64,000 nucleotides of DNA, taken from positions 150,445,009-150,509,008 of the forward strand of contig NC_134834.1 in NCBI RefSeq assembly GCF_004210375.1, in the 5' to 3' direction. The translations under genes and the position numbers were made by a program. This DNA comes from Tachypleus tridentatus. Lineage: Eukaryota; Arthropoda; Merostomata; Xiphosura; Limulidae. The notes beneath the pieces are model-generated. The model was not told the DNA's origin, searched no databases, and was given only the letters and a program-made list of their open reading frames with translations. Positions within the stretch are counted from its first letter, which is position 1. The number at the start of each line of letters is the position of its first letter. This document shows, piece by piece, positions 1-11,300 of this stretch.

Positions 1-3000
1 GATAGCGTTACTATATATTATTTTTACCGTTTCACCAATATCAGCAGAAATTCGTGAAAATTAAAAGCAAAACTTATATCATACAAAAACAATAACATCA
101 AAACTAACTTGTATTACTCCTATTATGTGAACCTTTACTGTACAAAAAGTACACGTATCGTCGAGGAAAGAAATTACTAAAGAGTTATTTGTTAAGTAAT
201 TTACATTTCCAACTCTTATCATAACGAATGTATTTACTCAGATTTATTTTTAAACAACGCTACACTTTAATCTTTCATGACCTCGCTATTATAAGAACTG
301 TTTTTAAGATTCAGAGGTTTTGTAATTCTGAATGATTAATTAACAACTACTAATTATACTTTTTTTATAAATAGTTTGGAAAAAAATCATTTGAAAATTT
401 TACAGCAATGTTAAACAATGAACAAAATCAAGCTATCGAAAACATGAACCTTTTTCTTTTTTAAACGTTCCACAGAGGCCAAAACATGGTCGTCGGTTCT
501 TTCTTATAAATTTCTACGAATCCCTTTTAATGTTAATCATAACTACAATATTTTTAAACGTGTCTTTCTTTACACGTCTTATGTCAGTTCTTCTGGGATG
601 TAAGCCTTCAGACTACAGTTAATAATGTGAAATAGTTTCCATTTAATGAAAATACGTTAATTACTTCATCTAGTCCCTGCCTATAATATTCACCGTTTTC
701 TGATTCGCTACAAGCTCAACCCAATTTGGCTAAACCTAAAGTTAGACTTGGTTCTCTACCTAAGTGCAGTTTTCTAGTTTCCAATAAAGTCATAGAAACA
801 GAATTGAAAATTACTAACTGCATGCTTCCAGTCTATAAAATTTATATTTGAATGTTATAGTAATATAATACATTAATTTCCCCTTCTGACTGACTATTAC
901 CATGAACATTGTAACCATTCCTGACAAGCAGTGTCATTTCTCGTAACGACTAGGGCTAAAGATGGAATTTCGCAGAGGTTGGGTCGTATCTACTGCATCA
1001 TCATTTATACTAACTGTTGAGAAACTGTACTGTTTTTAACTACGTCTTCTGGTGATTAAATGGGACCCACTGTTGAAACTTAGTACAATGTAATGTACAA
1101 GAAAGATATGAAACAAACGAAAATCGTCCATATTAAATTACACGCAGCGGTATTGGCGTTACAAGCTTCCAAACCGTGCGTATAGAGGGGGCAGTGTTCG
1201 TGAATCAACGGACCAGTCATTCGATCCATGTAGCTTCGTAGAAATATTCCTGCTTGTTTCCCACAGTATTGGGCAACGTGGTTGTTCTGGCAGTGAACGA
1301 AGCTGCTATAAGAGCTGTTAGGAGATATAAAAAAATAGTCTGAAGTGATGTGAAAAAAAATGTTAAACTAGGAGACACAAGTAAAATAATATAAGGTTAG
1401 AAGTAAACCAAGAAAAGAACATTATCAAAGGCTTAGAAACTATAACTGCTTCACTTTAACATATATAGCAACTGTACGTTATACTGGCCACGTGCCCCCA
1501 TTTTATAACGCTTTCCTACACTACTGATTAAGGTACTAGAAACACTACATTCATAAACTCTTACCAACACCATTTTCGAAGACCTTTGTTTACGTCTTCG
1601 TCTCCTTCGTTTTCTTTCCGAAATAGTTCGGCTAGTGTTCGGTATTTTTCGGCACATTTCTGTTCATTTAGTGAAACGTTTTTGAAACAGGCGGCATAGC
1701 TCAAATATGCTGTAGAAACAGTAATGCTAATATGAGAAAAGTTTCTAACATGTTGGAGTGTATTGAAACAAAAATGTTAATGTGAGAAAAGTTTCTAACA
1801 TATTGAAGTGTAGTAAAAACAATTATGTTAACATTTATGAGCTCTATTTTTATTCCATGTTGTAATGTTTAGAATAATATTTATCCTAGTGCTTATTGTG
1901 AGTAAAAGTATGTTATAGCTCTTAGAGTATGACCTAGTTAGCGCTCAGTGTGACATTAATCTATTAATTTGTGGTCAATTTTACTTTAATCTATTACTTA
2001 TTGCCCAGTGTCACTTTAATCTATTACTTAGTGGTCACGTGACTTTAATCTAAGTCCATGCTTGTATGTTGTACTCTCTTTAACATACTCTGTGACCTGA
2101 ACTGTAAAGTTGAAACCTATATCCAAAATATAAGTCTAAAGTTTTATGGGTTTCAATAACCAAAACGTAAAGTTTAGGTGTTATGAGTTTATTCAAACAA
2201 AACAAATGTTCAAATGTAAGGTGTTATGAGTTTCCAGTCACAAAACATTAACCTAGAATGTTAAGTTTCGAGAAACAAAACGTAGTCCTAATATGTTAAA
2301 ACCTTTTTGATAGTGAAATATTTTAAATTTAAGCTATGGTACATTAAATAACTTTTTTTTTTCTATGGAATATTATGTAGATTCATAAGAATTAATTTTC
2401 GTGACAACACAACTTATTTTGTCATGGTTTATAGTTTTCCTTGAAAGTTACCCTGTGGAAAAGTAATAATAAAAGCTGTTTAAAAAATAAACATTAAAAT
2501 GGGTAATATGGACAAGTATGGTAGCTAATCTATAACCCACCTTCTTGCATGGGTCCAGGTAAACATAACTCTTGGATGACTTGGCGGGTCCCATTAACTA
2601 CATCATGAAAAACCTTTTCTGGTGTCCCCCACGAACATCTGGTCATGTGATCATCTACACAGCCAATACCATGGCGCAACTTTCTGTATAACAACATACA
2701 AGTTATGATTCCGTCAGTTCCTTTTGTTTCAAATTTTTATCCGTCTATCTAATTAAATAATTACACTGTCTGTCTTGTATAACTAACAGTGCTTTACTCC
2801 ATCTATATAGTTTATTGTTTCGCGTGATTGGTTGGCAGTAATTCACACGATGGATGTTAATAGATGCACAACTTTCACTAATATTATACAAGTGTAATTT
2901 TAAAAGGATAGTATTATGTTAAACTGACCCTTCTCTGATGAATTTGTTTCTCTCGGATATCGGAGAAAATATGAACGATGGATATCTGAAACAGTCGTTT

Positions 3001-3690
3001 GAACTGGTGGACTAAAGAGAACAGCAAATTAACATCTCTCTTTCACAAATAATTCTCGGGCTACTCTAATCGACTAATGGTATTTGACTTTAACTCTTAT
3101 ATCGCACCCATAGAGCCAACGTGTTAAACCATCAGATTTACAAACCGGCACGCTAACCACTAGGCTACTACGCCTATCCTATCTTTGATAGAAAAATCTA
3201 ATTTATAGCGAGGCAAGTAGGTTCCTTCAGATATCGTATTAATTTACCTGATTAAAGGAACCAGTTTTATTTCACTTTGTTTGTTTCATTAGTCTTTAAT
3301 AACAGTTTATCGAGTATGACTACAGAGCAAATCTTTCCATAAAAATAAAACAAAACCGAATTTGAAAATAGCTCTTCAAAAATCTAGTGAAATTACAGGG
3401 AAAGAAAAACGAGAAAATCTGTGTCTGTTTAAAGCTTCAAACGTTTCTTTACTTCCACTGTTGTACAAATAATTGATTATCGTTTAGAGGCGAACAATCG
3501 TGTTCGCAACACACTCTGTGACAGCTGTTTCCTGGTCTTTTAAATACAATGTTATCTTTCATTGTACCAACACCAATTATTCGATCCAAACGCATTATGT
3601 CCCAATATAGCGTGGGAGACACGAGGTGCGTTTCATTAAATAGTAAAGTTCCTTGAAGATGCAGACATAAGATATTTTTTAATAAGAGTT
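1..3690. other. Unassigned intergenic sequence
   Basis: I see no gene here. The longest open frames are about 60-70 codons and lack recognisable motifs. Two weak tandem duplications are visible: about 2.5 copies of a 50-bp unit at 1712-1835 (core GTTTCTAACATGTTGGAGTG), and three to four copies of a unit of about 32 bp at 1945-2052 (core CTTTAATCTATTACTTA). A tRNA-like remnant may lie near 3100-3175, but it is too degraded to assign. Confidence 0.6.
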
Positions 3691-3754
3691 TCGTTACTGG
3701 TCATATAATAAAGCTATCTTGACACACAAATGACTAACCGTTGGGTATAAGTCT

Positions 3755-3825
3755 CCATGTAGCCCAGCAGTAAGACTGGAGCTTATAATGCTAAAATTAT
3801 GGTTTCGATACTCGCGTTTATAGTT
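3755..3825 (+). mobile_element. Degenerate short tRNA-type SINE (family 3) fragment
   Basis: The run from 'cagcagtaagactgg' through 'ttataatgctaaaat' to 'ggtttcgatactcg' follows the head of the family 3 SINE seen intact at 35,997 and 36,355, including a degraded B-box. It has no clear tail or target duplication, so it is an old fragment. Confidence 0.35.
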
Positions 3826-3845
3826 CATTATGTACCAAAGCGATT

Positions 3846-4680
3846 AAAAGCAAAATTATTGGTCATATAAATAACAAGGTACTGTCATATATTGTCATAT
3901 ATAACAAGATACTGGCTACATAGTAAAAGCAAACAAAACTATTGGTCATGAAATAACCAGGTACTGGCGACAAACAAAATATTGGTCATATAATAACAAA
4001 ACAATGGCTACATGTAAATAGTAAACAAAACTATTAGTTTTATAATAAAAGGGTACTGGCCACATATTAACAAAAAATAAAATTATTGGTCCTATAATAA
4101 TGGGCACCGATTACCTGGTAATATGAAACAAAATTACTGATCATATAATAACAACGTACTAGCTGCATAATAACAGCAAAAAAAAATAATTATTTGTCAT
4201 ATAATAACAAGGTACTGGCAAAGTAGTGTTAGTAAACAAAATTATTGGTGATATAAAATCAAAACAGTGGCTATATAGTAATAATAAACAAAACTATTGG
4301 TCACATAATAACAAGAGTAAACAAAATTATTGGTTATATAACAACAGGGTACTGGCTACATAATATAAGAAAACAAAATTATTGGTCATATAATAACAAG
4401 GTACTACTGCCTACATAGTAATAGTGAACAAAATTACTGGTCATATAATAAGAAGATACTGGCTACGTAGAAATAGTAAACAAAATTATTGGTCATATAA
4501 TAGAAAGGAACTGGTTACAAAGTAATAGTAAACAAAATTATTGGCCATATAATAACCAGGTACTGGCTACATAGTAATAGTAAATAAAATTATTCCTGAT
4601 ATAAAATCAAGACAGAAGCTACATAGTAATAGTAAACAAAACTATTGGTCATATAATAACAAGGTCCTGGCTACATAGTG
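3846..4680. repeat. Minisatellite A, unit about 52 bp
   Basis: About 16 imperfect tandem copies of a unit containing AAACAAAATTATTGGTCATA followed by ATAATAACAAGGTACTGGCT and a 'acatagtaatagt' spacer. Units differ by substitutions and small indels, and some lack the spacer. There is no coding capacity. The array passes directly into minisatellite B. Confidence 0.85.
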
Positions 4681-5063
4681 AAACTGAGTATTATCAACCA
4701 TATTATAGAAGTCAAACTGTTGTATCTACCATATTGTTGAGTGAAACTAACATGTATCTATGTAGCATATTGTAAAAGTCAAAATAAGTTGTGTCTATCA
4801 CATTCTAAAAATCAAACTAAGTTTTATCTATCATATTTTAGAAATCGAACTAACTTGTACCTACCATATTGTTGAAGCCAAACTAAGTTCTATCTATCAT
4901 ATTGTAGAAGTGAAACTAACTTGTATTTACCACATTGTAGATGTCCAACTAACTTATTTCTATTCTATTGTAGAAGTCAAACTAAGTTGTTTATATCTTA
5001 TTATAGAAGTCAATCTAAGTTTTATTTACCAACTTGTAGAAGTCAAAACAATATCAACACATT
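4681..5063. repeat. Minisatellite B, unit about 33 bp
   Basis: About 11 tandem copies of a unit reading roughly AGAAGTCAAACTAAGTTGTA followed by 'tctaccatattgt'. Because the unit is a multiple of three, one frame stays open for 64 codons at 4910-5104. That frame is a by-product of the repeat and not a gene. Confidence 0.8.
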
Positions 5064-5329
5064 TCAGTTCCTGGAAGAGCTATAATGCAGCTTTAGGACT
5101 ATGAAGATGTTAATTGATCAATATACTTACTCACAGACAAGAAGAAGTTCTTTCCTGGTTGAAGGTAAAGCCAGGTTATCACTTTGCGTCACTCCCTGTA
5201 AAATCACCATGCAGTGGACTAACTCTTCTTTTGTACATCTTGACCCACTTCGTAACCCTAAAATAATGTAAATTAATTTAATGTTATATATGCAATACAG
5301 GATAATACATCAAAATACACTCTTTCTAT

Positions 5330-5520
5330 ATATTGCCTACAACAATAATATATTTTAAATATAGACTACAAAAACACTTTTTCTTCATTATCACCAACAC
5401 AAATATTCTATTGTTGACTATATACTACAAGAACTCTTTCTACATTATCACCTACTACAAGAGTCTATTGTTAAATATAGACTACAAGAACACTTTTTCT
5501 ATATTATCCCCAACAACAAT
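5330..5520. repeat. Left end of satellite C (about 59-bp unit)
   Basis: Three units of the same satellite that fills 8369-15,050 (core CTACAACAATACTCTATTG, then 'ttaactatagactacaagaacactctt'). They are separated from the main array by the Penelope-like insertion. Confidence 0.85.
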
Positions 5521-5605
5521 CAGTGATGACGTGAAAACCCACTTGAAAAAATATATATTTGTAAAAACGGCTGGTTTGGGTTGAGAAAAAAATTTATGTA
5601 GAGGA

Positions 5606-5647
5606 GCGAACAACGTTTCGACCTTCTTCGGTCATCGTCAGGTTCAC
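5606..5647 (-). ncRNA. Hammerhead-ribozyme-like motif in the 3' Penelope terminal repeat
   Basis: Reading the minus strand, in order: GTGAAC (stem I, 5' side); core CTGACGA, matching CUGANGA; one extra T; GACC, a GAAGAA loop and GGTC (stem II); core GAA; ACGT (a two-base-pair stem III with no loop); T at the cleavage position; GTTCGC, which pairs fully with GTGAAC (one G-U). Very short stem III is a known trait of hammerheads in Penelope-like elements. This copy is in sense orientation, downstream of the GIY-YIG region. The bulged T before stem II is unusual, and activity is not established. Confidence 0.6.
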
Positions 5648-5789
5648 AAAGAAAGAAAGAGGTAACTGACCGATAGCTGACCACATGTTTGAAGGGGGTT
5701 GTGTAATTGAGTGTAGGAATGTAGAGGGCGTGCTCAGATGTTTGATTATATTATTAATATAGGTATAAAGGTGTTCCTTTGTATTGGTT

Positions 5790-8073
5790 TATTTTGAGCT
5801 TGAGAAAACGTGTGAATGTGACTTTATGTTCTGTGAATCTCGTCTCCATTTTTCTGCTTGTTTCTCCAGTATAGAAGTCGTGGCAGTTGTTGCATTTTAT
5901 TTTATAAATTATGTTGGTGTGATGTTTGTCAGTGTAGTTTTTACATAGTATAGACCTAAGTTTTGTGTCTGGGTTTTGAATAAATTTGGTATTAACTGGA
6001 ATGTCATATTTTGTTACTAGTTTTTGCCAAATGTTGGTTATTTTTCTGTTGATGTCAGGAATATATATATGGTATGCAGCAGTATATGGTTTAGTGATTT
6101 TTTAATTCGTGGGATATATTTACTTTTGTTGGTTGATTTTGCTTTCTGTCTAGGTGTGTGCGTATAATGTTTTCTACAGTTTGTGAAGGAAACTTATTGA
6201 TGTTGATGAAGTATTGTTTTATTTTGTCTAATTCATCGTTAATTTTATCTGGTGAGCATAGTTTTATGGCTGTGTTTATTTGGTTTCTTAGTATATTGAG
6301 TTTTTGTTTTGTTTCATGTGCTGAGTCCCAAGGAATGTATAGTCCAGTATGGGTGATTTTTCGGTGGATTTCTGTTTTAAATTGTGTATCGGTTCTTGTA
6401 ATTTTGAGGTCAAGAAATGATATTTGATTGCTTTCTTCCTGTTCACATGTGAAGTTAATGTTGGATTGTATAGAGTTAATGTGATTGAAAAAAATTAAGT
6501 GTGTGTTCTGTAGATGTGAATTCCGCAACCGTGTCATCTACATATCTGTACCAGTATAGTGGTGGATGTAATGCTGTGTTAATTGCTTGTGTTTCAACTT
6601 GTGTCATAAAAATATTGGCTAGAACTGGTGGTACTGGGTTGCTCATGCTTAGGCCATTTGTTTGTATGTAGTTGCGGTTTTTGAACATGAAGTTTGTCTT
6701 CATCGTGATGAATTCTATGAGGGTTGCTAATTGGTTGCTGGGAATGTCTATTGATGGGTTAGGGTTTCGGATACAGAGTTCTAAGGCTATCTTGCAGGCT
6801 TCAGCGATTGAGACTTCTGTAAAGAGGGATATAACATCGAAACTGGCCATTAAGGCTTTATGATTAAGTTGATTAAGATTAGACTTGAAATTAAAAGAGT
6901 CTTTGATGAATGAGCTGGCTGACGTTACATATTTGGAGAATGGCCATGCTATGAATTTACCAAGATTGTAATTAAACGATTCATATATGGACATTATTGG
7001 TCGTAATGAACAATCTGGTTTATGAGGTTTGGGGATACCGTACATTTGTGATGTGCGTAAGTAGGTCTTCCTTAGGTTGGAATAAAGTGTTTTTGAAATT
7101 GTGTTGGCTTTTTTAATTTTTAGTAGTATTTTGTTTAGTTGCATTTCGTGTGTCTTTGTTGGAATTGTGTGTATTGGTTTAAATTTGTTTGTGTATTGTA
7201 GGATGTTCTTCATTTTTTGGATGTATTCATTCGTGTTCATTACGACTATAACGTTTCCTTTATCTGCTTTTAGAATTTTTATGTTTTTGTCTTGTTTTAG
7301 GTTTTTAATGAAATTAATGTCTCTTTTTGTCAGATTGGTTTTTAGTTTTCTGTTTTGTGAAATTATGTTGATGGTTTTGGGAGAAAATTCTTTGAAAAAA
7401 ATCGTTTAAGATGTTGTTTTTAGATGTTTCTGGAAAATATAATTTTTTTAATTTTTTCTGGGAAGTTTGTTTGTTGGATGTCAATAAAATTGTCGAATTT
7501 GTCTTCTTTCTGTTGGTTGTTTTCGGTTGTTTTCTTGTTTTTGTTTTCGGTAGAAAGTATCACAAGTCTCCTGGCTAGGTCTTCTAAACATGTTTTAATT
7601 TTTAAGGTGGGAATGTACCTAGGTGCTATCGCGAAGATGAGTCCTTTGTTAAGTAGATGTATCTTGTCTGTGTTTAACTGTCAGTCAGATCTGTTAATTT
7701 TGAGGTCAGTCAATGGTTTGTTGTGTTGGTGTTTTTCCTGTTGTTTACATCTTAGTTTCTCTAGTTTTTTGTTGTACCAGATCTTTTTGTCCCTGTTGTT
7801 CCTAGTGTTGATTTGGTTGATGTTTCGTTGTATAAGTCTGTAAATCTCTGGTTTAATACAACATGCCAGTTGATGGTCTAGGTTCATTTTGTGTAACTGT
7901 AAGTCATATAGTTCTTTGTATTTCATGTTCAACATGGCGTTAAGTAGTTTTTTTCTGTAAATTTTGGATAACGTTTGTGCATTGATTAAAATTTTTTGAT
8001 AGTTAGGGGTTAGTTGTTCCTTGTTCAATAAAATAGATGTCATCAATTTATAATTCTTTGGTTTAAGTTTCAT
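5790..8073 (-). pseudogene. Decayed Penelope-like RT / GIY-YIG polyprotein
   Basis: Read from 8073 downward, the first open piece (8073-7681) is a lysine-rich N-terminal region. A stretch with several stops follows. The reverse transcriptase core (7240-6476) shows MYGIPKPHKPDCSLRPIM, then ASFDVISLF (first catalytic Asp motif), and YRYVDDT (the YxDD catalytic motif). A frameshift near 6500 leads into 6537-6091, which carries FLDLKITRT and the RT tail. A second shift near 6090 leads to a GIY-YIG-like segment at about 6080-5790 with IIYKIKCNNC, FYTGETSRKMETRFTEH. This order and these motifs are those of Penelope/Neptune-type elements. The catalytic residues are intact but the frame is broken at least three times, so I call it a pseudogene. 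Confidence 0.85.
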
Positions 8074-8277
8074 AGTTTCTTTACGATCGTATGAGCGTGT
8101 ACTGTTAATAGTGGTGTAATGTGTGTTAGTTCAGACATAATGGTTACATAGATAAGTACAAATACACGATTATAATCAAACATCTAAGCACGCCCTCTAC
8201 ATTCCGACACTCAATTATACAATCCCCTTTAAACATGTGGTCAGCTGTCGGTCATTTACCTCTTTCTCTCTTTCTTT

Positions 8278-8319
8278 GTGAACCTGACGATGACCGAAGA
8301 GGGTTGAAACGCTGTTCGC
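8278..8319 (+). ncRNA. Degenerate hammerhead-like motif in the other Penelope terminal repeat
   Basis: This is the inverted partner of the motif at 5606-5647. Stem I (GTGAAC/GTTCGC), CTGACGA and GAA are kept. Stem II is GACC/GGTT. The stem III segment reads ACGC instead of ACGT, so its closing pair is lost. It lies antisense to the element's coding strand and is probably inactive. Confidence 0.45.
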
Positions 8320-8368
8320 TCCTCTACATAATTTTCTCAAACCATACCAGCTGTTTTTAAATATATAT

Positions 8369-11300
8369 TTATCCCTAACAACAATACTCTATTGATAACT
8401 ATGGACAACAAGAGCACTCTTTCAATATCATCATCTACAACAACAGTGTTTAGTTAACTAATGACTGCAAAAACACTCTTTCTATATCGTCACATACAAC
8501 AATACTCTATTGATAACTATGGACAACAAGAGCACTCTTTCAACATCATCATCTACAACAACAGTGTTTAGTTAACTAATGACTGCAAAAACACTCTTTC
8601 TATATCGTCACATACAACAATACTCTATTGTTAACTATACACTATAAGAAAACTTTCAATGTCATCAGCTACAACAATATATTTTACTAACTATTGACAG
8701 CAAAAACACTTTCTATATCATCAACTACAATAACACTCTTTAAATATCATCGTCTACAACAAATCTCTATTGTTGTCTATAGACTACAAGAACACTTTTA
8801 GTATCATAATCTACAACAATACTCCATTGTTAACTATAGACTACAAGAACAGTGTTTCTATATTATCACCTACAACAATAATCTTGTTAACTATAATCTA
8901 CAAGAACACTATTTCAATATCTATAACAATACTCTTTTGTTTACTACAGACTACAAGAACACTCTTTTAGTATTATCCATTACAACAAAACTCTATTTTT
9001 AACTACAAACTTCAAGAACACTCTTTCTATACTAATACCCACAAGAATACTGTATAGTAAACTATAGACTACAAGAACACTCTTTCTATATCATCACCTT
9101 CAACAATACTCCATTGTTAACTATAGACTGCAATGACAATCTTTCAATATCATCTACAACAATACTTTGTTATTAACTATAGACAACAACAACAATATTA
9201 ATATATTATCACCTACAACAATACTCTGACGATAACTATAGACTACAATGAGACTTTTTCAGTATCATCTACAACAATATACTGTTGTTAACTATAGACG
9301 ACAAGGACACTCATTCTAAATTATGAACTACAACGATGTTCTGTTGTTGACTATAGTCTTCAAGAACAATCTTTTAGTATTATAAATAACAACAATACTC
9401 TTTCCTTAACTACTGACTGCAAGAACATTTTCTATATTATCATCTACAACAATACATTATTGTTAACTATAGAATACAGGAACACTCTTTCAATATCATT
9501 ATAAAAATACTCTATTTTGAATTATAGATTATAGAACACTCGTTCTATATTATCAACTAGAACAACACTTTGTTATTAACTATAGACTACAAGAACAGTC
9601 ATTCTATGTTATCACCTACAACAATACTCTATTGTTAACTGTACTTTAGAAGAACGCTCTTTCAATGTCATCATCTACAGTAATACTCTTTTGCAACTAT
9701 TGATTGCAAGAATACTCTTTCAATATCACCTACAACAATACACTATTGTTAACTATAGACAACAAGAATACTGATTCCATATTATCAACTACAACGATGC
9801 TCTGTTGTTAACTAGAATCTAGAAGAACACTTTTTCTATATTAATACCTACAACAATACTCTATAGTAAACTATGGAGTACAAGAACACTGTTTCTATAT
9901 TATCAACTACAACAATACTTTATTGTTAACTATAGAATACATGAACACCCCTTCAGCATTATGATCTACAACAATACTTTAGTGTTCATTATAGAGTACA
10001 AGAACACTGTTTCTGTATTATCAACTACAACAATACTCTGATATGAACTACAGACACAAGAACAGTCTTTCAATATCATTACTCACAACAACACTCTATT
10101 GTTAACTATAGACTACAAGAACACTCTTTTAGTATTGTCATCTACAACAATACTTTATTGTTAACTCTAGACGACAACAATACTCATTATCAAGCACAAC
10201 GATGCGCTATTGTTAACTATAGACTACAAGAACAGTCTTTCTATGTTATCACTTACAACAATACTCTATTGTTAATTATACACTACAAGTACTCTCTTTC
10301 AACGTCGTCATGTAGAAAAATACTTTATTCTTTACTGTTGACTGCAAGAAAACTCATTCTATATCATCACCAACAACAATACACTATTGTTAACTATAGA
10401 CGAGGGGAACACTCATTCTACATAATCAACTACAACGATGCTCTATTGTTAATAATAGGCTATACGAACGCGCTATCTATATTAATACCCAGAACAATAC
10501 TCTATAGTGAATTATATATTACAAGAACATTATTTCTATATTATCGCCTACAATAATACTCTATTGTTTACTACAGACTAAAAGAACACTCTTTCAATAT
10601 CATCATCTACAACAATACTCTTTTTTAACTATTATATGCAATAATATCATTTATTTTTGTATCATTACCTACAACAATGCTCTTTGTTAACTATAGACTA
10701 CAAGGACACTCTTTCTATGTACCAAAAACAATACACAATTGTTAACTGTATACGACAAGAACACTCATTCTATATATTCAAGTACACGATGCTCTATTGT
10801 TAATAACAGGCTACAAGAACACTTTTTTTCCATATTAATACCCACAAAAATACTCTATAGTAAACTATTGAATTCAAGAAAACTTTGTATATTATAGAGT
10901 ACAACAATAATCTATTGTTAACTATAGACTACAAGAACACTCTTTTAGTATTATGATATTGAACAATAGCTTATTGTTAAATATAGACAACAAGAACACT
11001 CTTTCAATGTCATCATCTACAACAATACTCTTTTGTTAACTATTCTATGCAAGAACACTCTTTGTGTATCATAACCTACAACAATAATCTGTTATAAACT
11101 ATAGACAACAAGAACAGTCTTTCAGTATTATCATCTACAATAATACTATATTTTTAACTATGGACTTGAAGAACACTGTTTCTATATCATCTTCTACAAC
11201 AATACTCTACAGTTAACTATACACTATAAAAACACTCTTTCAATATCATCATCTACAACAATACTTTAATGCTAACTATAGACTACAAAAACACTCTTTC

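Larger units (their letters stand above)
5521..8368 (-). mobile_element. Penelope-like retroelement with inverted terminal repeats
   Basis: A 2.85-kb element inserted in satellite C. The flanking sequences TTATCCCCAACAACAAT (5504-5520) and TTATCCCTAACAACAAT (8369-8385) look like a target-site duplication of about 17 bp with one mismatch, although the surrounding satellite makes this less certain. The ends are inverted repeats of about 200 bp: 5549-5750 matches the reverse complement of 8171-8370 closely. The coding part on the minus strand has a reverse transcriptase followed by a GIY-YIG-like segment, the order known for endonuclease-bearing Penelope-like elements. Frameshifts and stops show that it is no longer autonomous. 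Each terminal repeat carries a hammerhead-ribozyme-like core. Confidence 0.85.

Noticed and set aside
3846-5063. Possible CRISPR-like array
   Set aside because: Repeats are contiguous without unique spacers, vary between units, and the context is clearly eukaryotic.
6158-7843. Plus-strand frames at 6158, 6672, 7101 and 7424
   Set aside because: Antisense shadows of the minus-strand Penelope-like coding region, which has the recognisable catalytic motifs.
10158-10556. 132-codon plus-strand frame in satellite C, and similar frames at 5333, 8770, 11,876 and 14,580
   Set aside because: Translations of the 59-bp satellite; the apparent residues simply repeat the unit with shifts.
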